Source: Desulfofustis glycolicus DSM 9705 | GTDB lineage: Bacteria > Desulfobacterota > Desulfobulbia > Desulfobulbales > Desulfocapsaceae | Assembly: GCF_900130015.1 (NCBI RefSeq) | Contig: NZ_FQXS01000004.1 | Coordinates: 62,001 to 126,000, forward strand | Length of the DNA stretch: 64,000 nucleotides | Direction: 5' to 3' | In this document: positions 25,428 to 33,849 of the stretch, piece by piece | Layout of the letters: every line of letters begins with the position of its first letter | Position numbering within the stretch: the stretch's first letter is position 1 | Program-made: the position numbers and the translations under genes | Notes under the pieces: model-generated | The model's input: only the letters and a program-made list of their open reading frames with translations | Databases searched by the model: none | Told to the model about the DNA's origin: nothing

Positions 25428-26462
25428 TTACTGGTATTTTCCTTCCAGTCCATAGAGTGTTTCGAGGTAGCGATCGCGCAAACGCAGATCAATGTTGCTG
25501 CTTTCTATCTCATTGATCAACCGGTCGATAGCGGGGCCGACGTCGATGCCGTATTTGTTCCTGCCTTCCCGGTTGGCCTGGTCGATGGTCAGGATCGCAT
25601 AGTAAACGACCACCATTCTGGACATCGAATCGCGGCGAAACAGATAGAGCCGGCCGCCCATCGTGTTGAGAAAAAAACCGGCGTACTGGTATAGCGGCTC
25701 ATCGCCGATCTCCAGGTCGAACCGCTGCTGCAGGCAATCAGGATAGTCGGTCAATTGGTAGAAATCTGCGAGAACCTGCTCAAAGGTGTCCCGTTCGCGA
25801 TCGAGAATGCCTTTAAGCACGAGGATGTTCTTTTTGCCGATGATACGGAAAAAATGTGCGGTATTTTGCAGGATGGTGAACAGGTCGTCGGTTTCTCCGG
25901 TGACCACCGGCGGGTTGTCGACGAGTTTCTGAATCAGTTGCGGAAAATAGCTGCTGCTTCTTTCGTCGAGTTGAAAGGCATGCAGATACGGTCGGGTATC
26001 AAGTGTGTCGAAAAAATTTTCAACAGGATCGGCAAGCCGTGCGCAGCCTATTTCCCGGGAAGTTTCTTCGGCGGCAGACTGGTCGCGGCCTTCGTTTTCG
26101 GTTCGGCCGATCGGTGCGATGGTTGGCAACGCTGTATCTGAGAGTCGCCCGCTAGTCTCCGAGGGTAGGGACTCGGAGGGCCTGACCGAGCCATCTGCGC
26201 CGGTGGCAACGGAGGTATCTGCGGCACGGTCGTCCTGCTCCGGTTGGCCCCGATCTTCGGCTGATTCGGCCGGTGATTGCCCACTGGGTATGGTCTTCGA
26301 GCGGTCGGTCCAGGCGGTGAACGTATCCAGAGATTCAGGAAACAGAACGTAGATGGTGCCGAGTGCAGCGATGATCAGAAACAGCAACCCGATAACGAAT
26401 TTAGCTGTTGCGTTCCGCTCTACACGCCGTTTTGGTGGAGGAGTCTGATTCTGTTCGGTCAT
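25428..26462 (-). CDS. Single-pass inner-membrane protein of unknown function (possible DUF3014)
   Basis: 344 residues from the ATG at 26462 (an upstream ATG adds 18). A basic cytoplasmic start (PPPKRRVERNATAKF) leads into one membrane helix (VIGLLFLIIAALGTIYVLF), then an acidic low-complexity linker to about residue 115 and a folded C-terminal domain of about 225 residues (LADPVENFFDTLDTRPYL; GGRLYLFRRDSMSRMVVVYYA). The latter recalls DUF3014, with moderate confidence. It should face the periplasm. It is the first gene of the operon with the two downstream peptidases. Confidence 0.7.
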   Translation of the reverse strand: MTEQNQTPPPKRRVERNATAKFVIGLLFLIIAALGTIYVLFPESLDTFTAWTDRSKTIPSGQSPAESAEDRGQPEQDDRAADTSVATGADGSVRPSESLPSETSGRLSDTALPTIAPIGRTENEGRDQSAAEETSREIGCARLADPVENFFDTLDTRPYLHAFQLDERSSSYFPQLIQKLVDNPPVVTGETDDLFTILQNTAHFFRIIGKKNILVLKGILDRERDTFEQVLADFYQLTDYPDCLQQRFDLEIGDEPLYQYAGFFLNTMGGRLYLFRRDSMSRMVVVYYAILTIDQANREGRNKYGIDVGPAIDRLINEIESSNIDLRLRDRYLETLYGLEGKYQ

Positions 26463-26657
26463 TGCAAGCGACAGGATAGGGGTGGCTATTTTACCGGACT
26501 CATTCAGCTGACCCACTATACTGTCTCATCAGTGAGAAGTCACGAACGAATTGTTCTTCGAAAATACCGGGAAAAGAGATACCGTATCAGCTGGTTATCG
26601 TGACCTTCAAGCAAACGGCAGGTGCTGTGCGCAGCGTCGTTGCCGCTGCTTTTCTGC

Positions 26658-26686
26658 TTGACTGACACCGGCGAAAACACTATGCT
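26658..26686 (+). promoter_or_regulatory. Candidate sigma-70 promoter for ppaC
   Basis: TTGACT (26658-26663), 17-nt spacer, TATGCT (26681-26686), about 95 bp before the ppaC start. Confidence 0.55.
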
Positions 26687-26709
26687 AGGCGACTGTCTCA
26701 GATAAGAAA

Positions 26710-26726
26710 TGTCATAATTTATGACA
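26710..26726. promoter_or_regulatory. Perfect palindromic operator before ppaC
   Basis: TGTCATAA-T-TTATGACA, two perfect 8-bp arms, lying just downstream of the likely transcription start. The shape TGTCA-N7-TGACA fits a CRP-like dimer site, but the regulator is unknown. Confidence 0.6.
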
Positions 26727-26779
26727 GCGTTTCCACTACGAAAAAATGTAAAAGAAATTCATTCACAGGGAGGAACAAC

Positions 26780-27709
26780 ATGACAATTTGTGTGGTAGGC
26801 CATTCGAACCCCGATACCGACTCCGTTACCTCGGCAATCGCATATGCAGCTCTTTTGAAAGCACAGGGTAAGGATGCCAAAGCCTGTATGCAGAGCTCGG
26901 CAGACGCGCTGAATCCCGAATCCAAAGTGGTCATCGAGCGTTTCGGTCTGGCGATGCCGGAGCAGATCTCCGACGCAGCCGGCAAGCAGATCGCACTCGT
27001 CGATTTCAGCGATCTTGCCCAGGGACCCGCCAATCTAGCCGAAGCGGAAGTGGTTGCCATTGTCGATCATCACAAAATCGGTGATGTGACGACCAACACC
27101 CCAATCCTTTTCCGGGCCGAGCCGGTCGGGTGTACCGGAACCGTACTAAACAAAATGTTCAAGGAAGCTGGCGTGGCCATCCCCAAAGATGTGGCCGGCG
27201 GTATGCTTGCCGCTATCTTGAGCGACACGGTGAATTTCAAATCGCCGACCTGTACCGATGATGACAAAGCCGCTGTCGCCGACCTTAAAACCGTCGCCGG
27301 TGTAGCCGATACCGACGCGCTGTTCATGGATATGCTCAAAGCCAAATCGGCAGTTGCCGGCGTACCGGCCAAAGACCTGCTCTTCCGCGATTACAAGGAT
27401 TTTGATATGAAAGGCCAAAAAGTGGGCGTCGGCCAACTCGAACTGGCCACCATCGACCAGGTTGCCGATGTGCGCGGTGAACTGTTCAAGGCGATGGAAG
27501 CAGTCAAGGCGGAAGGGCGTCACAGTGTTCTGCTGATGCTGACCGATGTTGTCAAGGAGGGCACCGATCTGGTCGTGCTGTCTGACGATCCGGCATTGAT
27601 CGAAAAAGCTTTCAACGGTAAGCTGGAAAACAATTCAATGTGGATTGACGGCATGATGAGCCGCAAGAAACAGACCGTTCCGAACCTGCAAAAAGCGTTT
27701 GGCTGCTAG
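26780..27709 (+). CDS. ppaC: Manganese-dependent (family II) inorganic pyrophosphatase
   Basis: 309 residues. It hydrolyses pyrophosphate to phosphate, which pulls biosynthetic reactions and, in sulfate reducers, sulfate activation to APS. DHH-family motifs: GHSNPDTDSV (His and Asp metal ligands), DFSDL, VDHHKIGDV and the C-terminal substrate loop SRKKQ. The ribosome site is AGGGAGG. It has its own promoter, operator and terminator, so it is a single-gene unit. Confidence 0.95.
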   Translation: MTICVVGHSNPDTDSVTSAIAYAALLKAQGKDAKACMQSSADALNPESKVVIERFGLAMPEQISDAAGKQIALVDFSDLAQGPANLAEAEVVAIVDHHKIGDVTTNTPILFRAEPVGCTGTVLNKMFKEAGVAIPKDVAGGMLAAILSDTVNFKSPTCTDDDKAAVADLKTVAGVADTDALFMDMLKAKSAVAGVPAKDLLFRDYKDFDMKGQKVGVGQLELATIDQVADVRGELFKAMEAVKAEGRHSVLLMLTDVVKEGTDLVVLSDDPALIEKAFNGKLENNSMWIDGMMSRKKQTVPNLQKAFGC

Positions 27710-27759
27710 CCGCTCGCTCGCGCGTTTTTCCCGCCCGGCAGGTTGAGGCGGATGATGGA

Positions 27760-27797
27760 GACCCGGTTGTCGCAACAGCGGCAACCGGGTCTTTTTC
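27760..27797 (+). terminator. Rho-independent terminator after ppaC
   Basis: GACCCGGTTG and CAACCGGGTC are a perfect 10-bp stem, continued by TTTTT. It is 50 bp after the ppaC stop and ends at the stop of the convergent UshA-like gene. Confidence 0.9.
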
Positions 27798-28955
27798 TTA
27801 GTTGTTCCCGTTCTGTGCCATGGCGCGCTGTTTTCCTGTATCTATCAAAGCACGGATTGTCGGGTCCTCGGCAAAGGAGCTACGCAACGGCAGCAGGAGC
27901 GCCTGCAACGTGCTTGGACTGTCGCCGGTGACGCTCTCGGAACGTGTTGCTGTTATCCGGGCCAACTCCGTTTCGGCCTGCTGTTGAGCACTTAGCAACG
28001 CCTCCATTTTTCGGCTGGAGGCAGACGGTTCTCGATGACTCTGATTCGTGAGCCGACTAATCTGCCAGGAAAGCGAGGCCAGTCGCTCCATCAGGCGAGC
28101 CCGTTCCTGCTCCGGATCGATCCCCCACGGTTGTCCTGTCCAACGAGCCTTGAGAAAACCGAGCGACATGCCGCGGTTGCCGGATTGCACGACAATTGCG
28201 TTGTTGGCAAGAAAAGAGGGAACACTGTCACGTTTCGGGTCGGCTCCGACAATCAGATCGATCTCCGGAAAACGTTCGGCAATCTGCGTTGCCTGTGTGA
28301 TAGAGCCGCTGCTCAGTAGGACAATCAGGTCGTGATCATCGGATATGTCCGGCAGCAGACCGGAGAGGGCCTCGTTTGCCGGGATAACCAGATACTCGTC
28401 TGGCCCACGAGCATCGTCCTCGGCCGTGTGGCCAATCACGGCAACACGCAGCGTGCCGACACGGACGCTGCGATACGGCGTGAAGAGCAAAGTGTTGTTT
28501 GTATCCGTCAGGTTGGCGGAAACCCACGGCACGCCAAGCCTACCCGCCGTCAAGACGACATCGAGGCCGGCCGCCAGATCATAGGCACCGACGGCAACGC
28601 CATCATAGTTCATCTGCCGATAGACGGCTGCCATCGTCTCAACTCGGACCTTTTGCTGCCCGGAGGCGTCGACGCCGGGACGGTTGAACAGCAGGTTCCC
28701 CCCGTCAACCAGCAGATAGGGGAGGTTGTGCTCCCTCGCGATTTCATCGATTCTTCCTGCCTTTCTGGACAGTCCGCCCAGTTTGTTGGCGCCTCAGCCG
28801 CCGCAGGCCTCGAGTTCGCCAAAAACATTGCCGGAAAAAAAGACGGCAAAGTCGGCCGGCTCGGCCCAACCGGACGACGGCTGGAAGAGGAGCGAGGAGC
28901 CGAGAAAGAGGATTGCAATCAGGGGACCGATGGGGAAAGTATCTTTTGCTTTCAT
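27798..28955 (-). CDS. UshA-like selenoprotein with UGA-encoded Sec54 (degenerate 5'-nucleotidase fold)
   Basis: One gene split by an in-frame UGA (28794-28796); read through, 385 residues. The start at 28955 overlaps the rarA stop (ATGA), so it is translationally coupled. A signal peptide (residues 1-31) suggests the periplasm. The fold is that of the N-terminal metallophosphatase part of UshA/5'-nucleotidases, and the strand order is kept (GNVFGELEACGG-Sec-GANKLGGLSR, YLLVDGGNLLF, YDGVAVGAYDL, LIVGADP). The usual metal ligands are missing: the DxH, GD, NHE and GHxH motifs have become GNVF, GN, AYD and VGAD. The CGGU (Cys51/Sec54) motif replaces the Cys-Gly-Cys seen in relatives, so it is more likely a redox protein than a phosphatase. 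The last 80 residues are a helical coil. Confidence 0.85.
28775..28796 (-). other. Sec UGA codon and candidate SECIS hairpin in the UshA-like gene
   Basis: UGA at 28794-28796, then after two G the mRNA can pair CGCC with GGCG around a 9-nt loop (28791-28775). Alternative pairing with a CUGG/CCAG stem further on is also possible. Confidence 0.5.
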
Positions 28956-30283
28956 TGTTCTCTGCTCTTTAAGATGGTTCGCCATTTTTCCAGACGATCT
29001 TTGACGAGTGCTTCGTAGCCGCGATTGGTCGGCCGGTACAGAATTCTTCCGGCAAGCTCTTCGGGCAAATGAGTCTGACTGACCAGTGCATCCTTGTCGT
29101 CGTGTGCATACCGGTAGCCCTTCCCATAACCGAGCTGTTTCATGAGCCCGGTCGTCGCATTTCTGATGTGCATCGGAACGGGGAGGGACCCGGTTTTTGC
29201 GATTAACGCGGTTGCCTCGTTGGCCGCGGCATAGACCGCGTTGCTTTTCGGAGCGGTGGCCAGGTAGACAACGACTTGCGCCAATGCCAGCAGTCCTTCC
29301 GGCGGCCCCAAGGCTTGAAATGCGGATCTGCCGGCATTGGCCTGGACCAGGGCCTGCGGGTCGGCAAGGCCGATATCCTCTGCGGCAAACCTGGTTAAAC
29401 GCCGGGAAATGTAGAGCGGGTCTTCTCCCCCCTCGATCATCCGATAAAACCAGTAGAGAGCGCCGTCCGGGTCGGAATCACGAAGGCTCTTATGCAGAGC
29501 GGATATCAGGTTGAAATGCTCTTCGCCCCGCTTATCGTAACGCAGGGTCTTTTTCTGCGCCGCTTCGGCGATAATCTCTGCCGTCAGCACCGCTGCCGTG
29601 TCTTGGTCGCCATGCTGTTGCAGTGTCAGGGTTGCCGCCACCTCGAGAATCGTGAGCCCCCGGCGGGCATCGCCATCGGCCAATTCAACCAACAGCGCCT
29701 CTGCCTCGTCGGTAAGGTCCAGGTTATGTTTGCCGAGACCTTTCTCACTATCGGTTAACGCCCGCCGGAAGATTTTTAACAAATCTTCATCCTGCAACGG
29801 CTCCAACACGATAACCCGACAGCGGGACAACAGGGGCGCGATGACCTGGAACGACGGATTTTCAGTGGTTGCGCCGAGCAACTTTAATACACCGTTTTCT
29901 ACATGGGGCAGAAACGCGTCCTGCTGGCTTTTGTTGAAACGATGAATTTCATCAACGAACAAGACGGTCTGCTGCTTGCTGGTTGCCAGTCGTTCCCGGG
30001 CCGTGGCGACAATCTCCCTGATCTCCTTGACACCGGAAAGAACTGCTGAAAAGAAGACGAAGTGGCCGCCGATACGACGGGCTATGATCTTGGCCAGGCT
30101 CGTCTTCCCGGTACCGGGTGGTCCCCAGAAAATCAGGGACGGGATAGAACCCGAGGATACCAGGCTGTGCAGGAATTTCCCTGGCCCGAGAAGGTGGTGC
30201 TGGCCGAAAAAATCATCGAGTCTTTCCGGTCGTAACCGCTCGGCCAGGGGCGATTGTTCGCGTAACGGCAATTGGTTAGCCAT
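28952..30283 (-). CDS. rarA: Replication-associated recombination protein A (RarA/MgsA)
   Basis: 443 residues from the ATG at 30283; a TTG at 30295 would overlap the upstream S4 gene (TTGA) and could also be used. It is an AAA+ clamp-loader-like ATPase that acts at stalled forks: LAERLRPERLDDFFGQHHL, Walker A GPPGTGKTSLA, Walker B VLFVDEIHRFNKSQQDA, sensor 1 GATTENPSF, and the helical C-terminal tetramer domain (IEGGEDPLYISRRLTRFAAEDIG). The stop overlaps the start of the UshA-like selenoprotein gene. Confidence 0.96.
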   Translation of the reverse strand: MANQLPLREQSPLAERLRPERLDDFFGQHHLLGPGKFLHSLVSSGSIPSLIFWGPPGTGKTSLAKIIARRIGGHFVFFSAVLSGVKEIREIVATARERLATSKQQTVLFVDEIHRFNKSQQDAFLPHVENGVLKLLGATTENPSFQVIAPLLSRCRVIVLEPLQDEDLLKIFRRALTDSEKGLGKHNLDLTDEAEALLVELADGDARRGLTILEVAATLTLQQHGDQDTAAVLTAEIIAEAAQKKTLRYDKRGEEHFNLISALHKSLRDSDPDGALYWFYRMIEGGEDPLYISRRLTRFAAEDIGLADPQALVQANAGRSAFQALGPPEGLLALAQVVVYLATAPKSNAVYAAANEATALIAKTGSLPVPMHIRNATTGLMKQLGYGKGYRYAHDDKDALVSQTHLPEELAGRILYRPTNRGYEALVKDRLEKWRTILKSREQ

Positions 30284-30291
30284 GGTATCGG

Positions 30292-30504
30292 TCAACGGCA
30301 GATGTAACAGGTAGTATCGAAGCAGACTCGGTCTCCCGGCTGCAATTGCCGGCCGCGACGTGTCTCGATGACGCCGTTTACCTCGATGCGATGGGTGCGG
30401 ATAAGCTCTTTTGCTGCAGCGCCGTCGGAAACGACCGAGGCGTGCTTGAGAAACTGACCGAGGCGGATCGGGTAACCACCAATTTCGACCACGTGTTCTT
30501 TCAT
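30292..30504 (-). CDS. S4-domain RNA-binding protein (YbcJ-like)
   Basis: 70 residues from the ATG at 30504; an in-frame ATG at 30558 would add 18 unlikely residues. It is a single S4 domain (VEIGGYPIRLGQFLKHASVV; EVNGVIETRRGRQLQPGDRV) like E. coli YbcJ and B. subtilis YaaA, which bind structured RNA. The stop runs into the rarA start region. It heads the operon S4-rarA-UshA-like. Confidence 0.88.
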   Translation of the reverse strand: MKEHVVEIGGYPIRLGQFLKHASVVSDGAAAKELIRTHRIEVNGVIETRRGRQLQPGDRVCFDTTCYICR

Positions 30505-30796
30505 CTGATCATCTGTCGGGAAATGGGGTGGACGCAAATGCTTGCAGATTGGTTCCATCGGAAGACGGAGACGCCGTTGCGTTTTTGGAGCGCCAACAAT
30601 CTTGTGGTTCTTATTTGAATCGATTACAATCTATCGATGAAGCACGCTATTTTTAACGAAACGGAGTGATGATCTGGGGCCTGCCTCAGGGAACTCGTTT
30701 CCGCTTTTTCGTGAACTGCTCCATCCTGAAAATGCACAAGACAGGTACATTTGTACACACCATCAATCTTACCGGCAAGGAAAATGGAGAACCACT

Positions 30797-31285
30797 ATGT
30801 TTAAAGGAGTCCTGAAGACCGCCCTGATCTGTATCGTTTCTTTCTCTTTTTTCACCGGTCTTGGCGGTTGCGCCCGGCAGTCGGCCACGGTTCCGCCGGT
30901 CGAGATCAGTCCGATCCCAAGTGTCATAAGCAACTTCGATGATATCGAATTGCCGGCTGAGATGGAGTTGGACCTGAAAAAGACGATGTCCATTAAAACT
31001 GAATCGTTTCGCGGCGGCATTCTTCACTACACCGGTCGGGTCGAAATCAATTCGCTCAAAGACTTCGTCATTTCTTCAATGAAGAACAATCAATGGAAGC
31101 ATGTCGGAGAAGCTTCCTATGAAAACATCCTGCTCGCTTTCACGAAACCGAACAAGACCTGTATGGTCGTTCTTTCCGAAGGTTTCGGCGGTGCCCTCGG
31201 CAAGACTTATGTCGAGTTATACATTACCTCGGATGTTGCCGCCGCCAAACAGCTCAATCCGTTCGGCGAGCCTATCGGCAATTAG
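30797..31285 (+). CDS. Putative lipoprotein of unknown function
   Basis: 162 residues. The signal peptide (LICIVSFSFFTGLGGC) ends in the lipobox LGGC (Cys27), so it should be a lipoprotein. The rest is one globular domain with a conserved-looking core (GGILHYTGRVEINSLKDFVISSMKNNQWKHVGE; VVLSEGFGGALGKTYVELYI), a pattern I recall from DUF-only lipoproteins of Desulfobacterota. I cannot name a function. The ribosome site is AAAGGAG. It stands alone upstream of the HEAT/cNMP/PilZ gene. Confidence 0.75.
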   Translation: MFKGVLKTALICIVSFSFFTGLGGCARQSATVPPVEISPIPSVISNFDDIELPAEMELDLKKTMSIKTESFRGGILHYTGRVEINSLKDFVISSMKNNQWKHVGEASYENILLAFTKPNKTCMVVLSEGFGGALGKTYVELYITSDVAAAKQLNPFGEPIGN

Positions 31286-31455
31286 AACTAACTCGGTCCC
31301 GCCGGGACTCCAAGAGCTTGAAGGACCTGCCGGACACGGATCGATGACGGACATCTGTCCATTTCCGGCAGGGGAGCGCGCCACAGAGTCCGGATAATCC
31401 GGTGTGGAGGGGCAGACCGCCTCTCTTGCCATCACCTCTGACGGGCAGACGACAC

Positions 31456-33795
31456 GTGAAACAGCAACGGGCCTTGGAGAAAGCTAGACAGGTACTGTTG
31501 GAGGCGGAACAGGAAAAAAACAGAGATAAAATAAATCACGCCGTCCAGCAATTCCTTGCCGGAGACCGTGAAGTATTACTCCGACAGGAAATTGCTTCCG
31601 CTCTCGGCTCCCATCTTCTCCACTGTTATCAATCGGGTCAGCGCCAGATTGTTCATGATACCCTGGCCATGCTCGGCAACCTGGTTTGCGACGGTGACCA
31701 CGACTTGCGTGAGCAAGCGGTTGATGCCTTAAGCAAAAGCTCGGCCGCGCTCGACCAGTATAACGACCTCGAGCTCCTGCTCAACACGTTCAAGCCGCTG
31801 GTAGCCTGGATACAGTGCGAAGAAAAATACATCAGCGGATTCGGCATCGCCTGCAGTCAACTGCACAAACTCGCCCAGAAGCTCCTGGGCAATAAGAAAT
31901 ATTGGTCGGAAACCGAACCGCTGCTGATCACCCTGCACCATATTCAGGAAGGGGTTGTCGATCGCAACAACTCGATCCGCGGCATGGCTGTCAAGCTGCT
32001 GGAGAGCCTGGCAACCAAACAGCTCCTTGATACCCTGGCAACCTGCTATCTGCAGGAACGGACCAATCTGAAGTATAGCGCCGAAACGATCATGACGAAC
32101 CTCGGGCGCCGCTCGGTGGTCTATCTTCTCAATCGCCTGATGCATTCACAGAGCAAGGAGGAGCGTCTGCAATTGATCAAGTTGATCCCCGGAACCGGCA
32201 ATGTCGCCGTCCCGGTGCTCGCAGAGTGTCTTGACAAAAAGCCGCCGTGGTATGTTATCCGCAACATCGTTTTCATCATCTCCGAACTCAACAACGGTTC
32301 TTTATACAATATCGTCAGGCCCTACTTATCTCATCCAGACATCAGAGTCCAGCAGCAGGTTTTGAGCTGCATGGTCAAGATCAGTGGCGGGAAACTGCAG
32401 CGTCGTCTGATCGAGGCCCTGCCGTTGGTGCATGACGATCTGAAAATGCAGATTATCATGCAGCTCAGTCAGATCGGCGGAGACGAAGTCGTCGCTGCTC
32501 TGCTCGACCTGCTCAGGTCACGAGACAGCCTGAATCGGGAAACCTATATCGAGTTGCTGGTCAAGATCTGTGTCGCTTTTAAGTTTTCATCGACCCGAGA
32601 TGTCATCCCGGCTCTCAACGAGTTGATCGATGAACGACAGAGGCATGCCGGTCCATCCGATCCGGTTATTGTCGCCGCCCGGGACACTCTGCTCATTCTC
32701 GAACCGCGCTATCGACACCAGTCGCAAGCGGCGGGCGGAGAAACAGATTCTGTCGAATCGGATTTCCGTTTCGCTACCGACACCGACAAGGCCGGGTCGC
32801 TGCGGAGAATTGAAAGAAGCGTCAAGGAACTCGTCGCACAGGGCGATCTAGAACGCGCCGGCCAGAAGCTCTTTGCTAACGCCGTTACCGCCGCTCGCGA
32901 CAAGGACTTCGCCTCGGCCGAGCTCTTGCGTGACAAAATGCTTGAAATCAACCCACTGGCGTTGTCCGAGGTGATCCGTCTGGGCGAAATTATCGAAGAA
33001 GAAAAGAGTTCCTCGCTCTCCAATCACCATGTTGCGGTGTGGAGCGAGCTCTATGAACAGATGACCACTGAAGAGTTCAACGCGCTCTATTTTGCGATGA
33101 AACAGGAGGTCTACCGGGTAGACGAGATTATTGTCAGGGAAGGGGAGACTGATCCGAGCCTCTATTTTGTCAACGCCGGCATCATTCGCATGAGTTGTAA
33201 AAGCGGCGGCCGGGAAACTTTTCTGAAACGGCTTCGGCCCGGCGAGGTAATCGGAGTTGCCCAATTCTTTTCCGCTTCGGTCTGGACGATCTCGCTCGCT
33301 GCCCAGACCGAAACCCAGGTGCATGTCTTATCCCGGGAAAACTACGAAATGCTGACCGCGACGTATCCGGAGCTAGCAAACAAACTTTTTGCCTTCTGCA
33401 ACAAATACGATACCGTTCCGGAACTTTTGAAAATGGCCGGCTCTGATCGCCGCGAATATCCTCGCTACGGCGTAAATATTTTCATCAACAACCTGCTGCT
33501 CGACCCGTATGGCAACGCCGGCAAGAGAAAGTTCAGGGGTGAGTTGGCCGATATATCGCGAGGAGGGCTCTGTTTTTCCGTGCATATCACGAGCCGGGAA
33601 AACGCCCGTTTGTTGCTCGGCCGGCAAATCGTTTCGGAAATGCGATTGGCTGACGGTAATATCCTGAAATGTTTCGGTGTAATAGTCGGTGTTCAGGGAC
33701 ACCGGGATGACGACCAACACTTTTCGGTGCATGTGCGATTCTACCGGAACATGGAACCCCACGATATAACCCAGGTCGTTAACCTCGATATCTGA
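31456..33795 (+). CDS. HEAT-repeat protein with cyclic-nucleotide-binding and PilZ domains
   Basis: 779 residues from the GTG at 31456; a GTG at 31402 is also in frame. Residues 10-about 430 are HEAT-like helical repeats (for example LLEALPLVHDDLKMQIIMQL). About 540-650 form a cNMP-binding fold (EIIVREGETDPSLYFVNAG; LRPGEVIGVAQFF). About 664-779 are a PilZ domain with both c-di-GMP motifs, RREYPR and DISRGG. So a single cytoplasmic protein appears able to sense c-di-GMP and perhaps cAMP. No catalytic domain is present, so it may be an adaptor in motility or surface control. The gene is followed by dus after 54 bp. Confidence 0.85.
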   Translation: MKQQRALEKARQVLLEAEQEKNRDKINHAVQQFLAGDREVLLRQEIASALGSHLLHCYQSGQRQIVHDTLAMLGNLVCDGDHDLREQAVDALSKSSAALDQYNDLELLLNTFKPLVAWIQCEEKYISGFGIACSQLHKLAQKLLGNKKYWSETEPLLITLHHIQEGVVDRNNSIRGMAVKLLESLATKQLLDTLATCYLQERTNLKYSAETIMTNLGRRSVVYLLNRLMHSQSKEERLQLIKLIPGTGNVAVPVLAECLDKKPPWYVIRNIVFIISELNNGSLYNIVRPYLSHPDIRVQQQVLSCMVKISGGKLQRRLIEALPLVHDDLKMQIIMQLSQIGGDEVVAALLDLLRSRDSLNRETYIELLVKICVAFKFSSTRDVIPALNELIDERQRHAGPSDPVIVAARDTLLILEPRYRHQSQAAGGETDSVESDFRFATDTDKAGSLRRIERSVKELVAQGDLERAGQKLFANAVTAARDKDFASAELLRDKMLEINPLALSEVIRLGEIIEEEKSSSLSNHHVAVWSELYEQMTTEEFNALYFAMKQEVYRVDEIIVREGETDPSLYFVNAGIIRMSCKSGGRETFLKRLRPGEVIGVAQFFSASVWTISLAAQTETQVHVLSRENYEMLTATYPELANKLFAFCNKYDTVPELLKMAGSDRREYPRYGVNIFINNLLLDPYGNAGKRKFRGELADISRGGLCFSVHITSRENARLLLGRQIVSEMRLADGNILKCFGVIVGVQGHRDDDQHFSVHVRFYRNMEPHDITQVVNLDI

Positions 33796-33849
33796 CCGAT
33801 ATCGCTTGCTGCCCACTTTCCCCAATTCAAAGCGCACGGTACGAACCAC

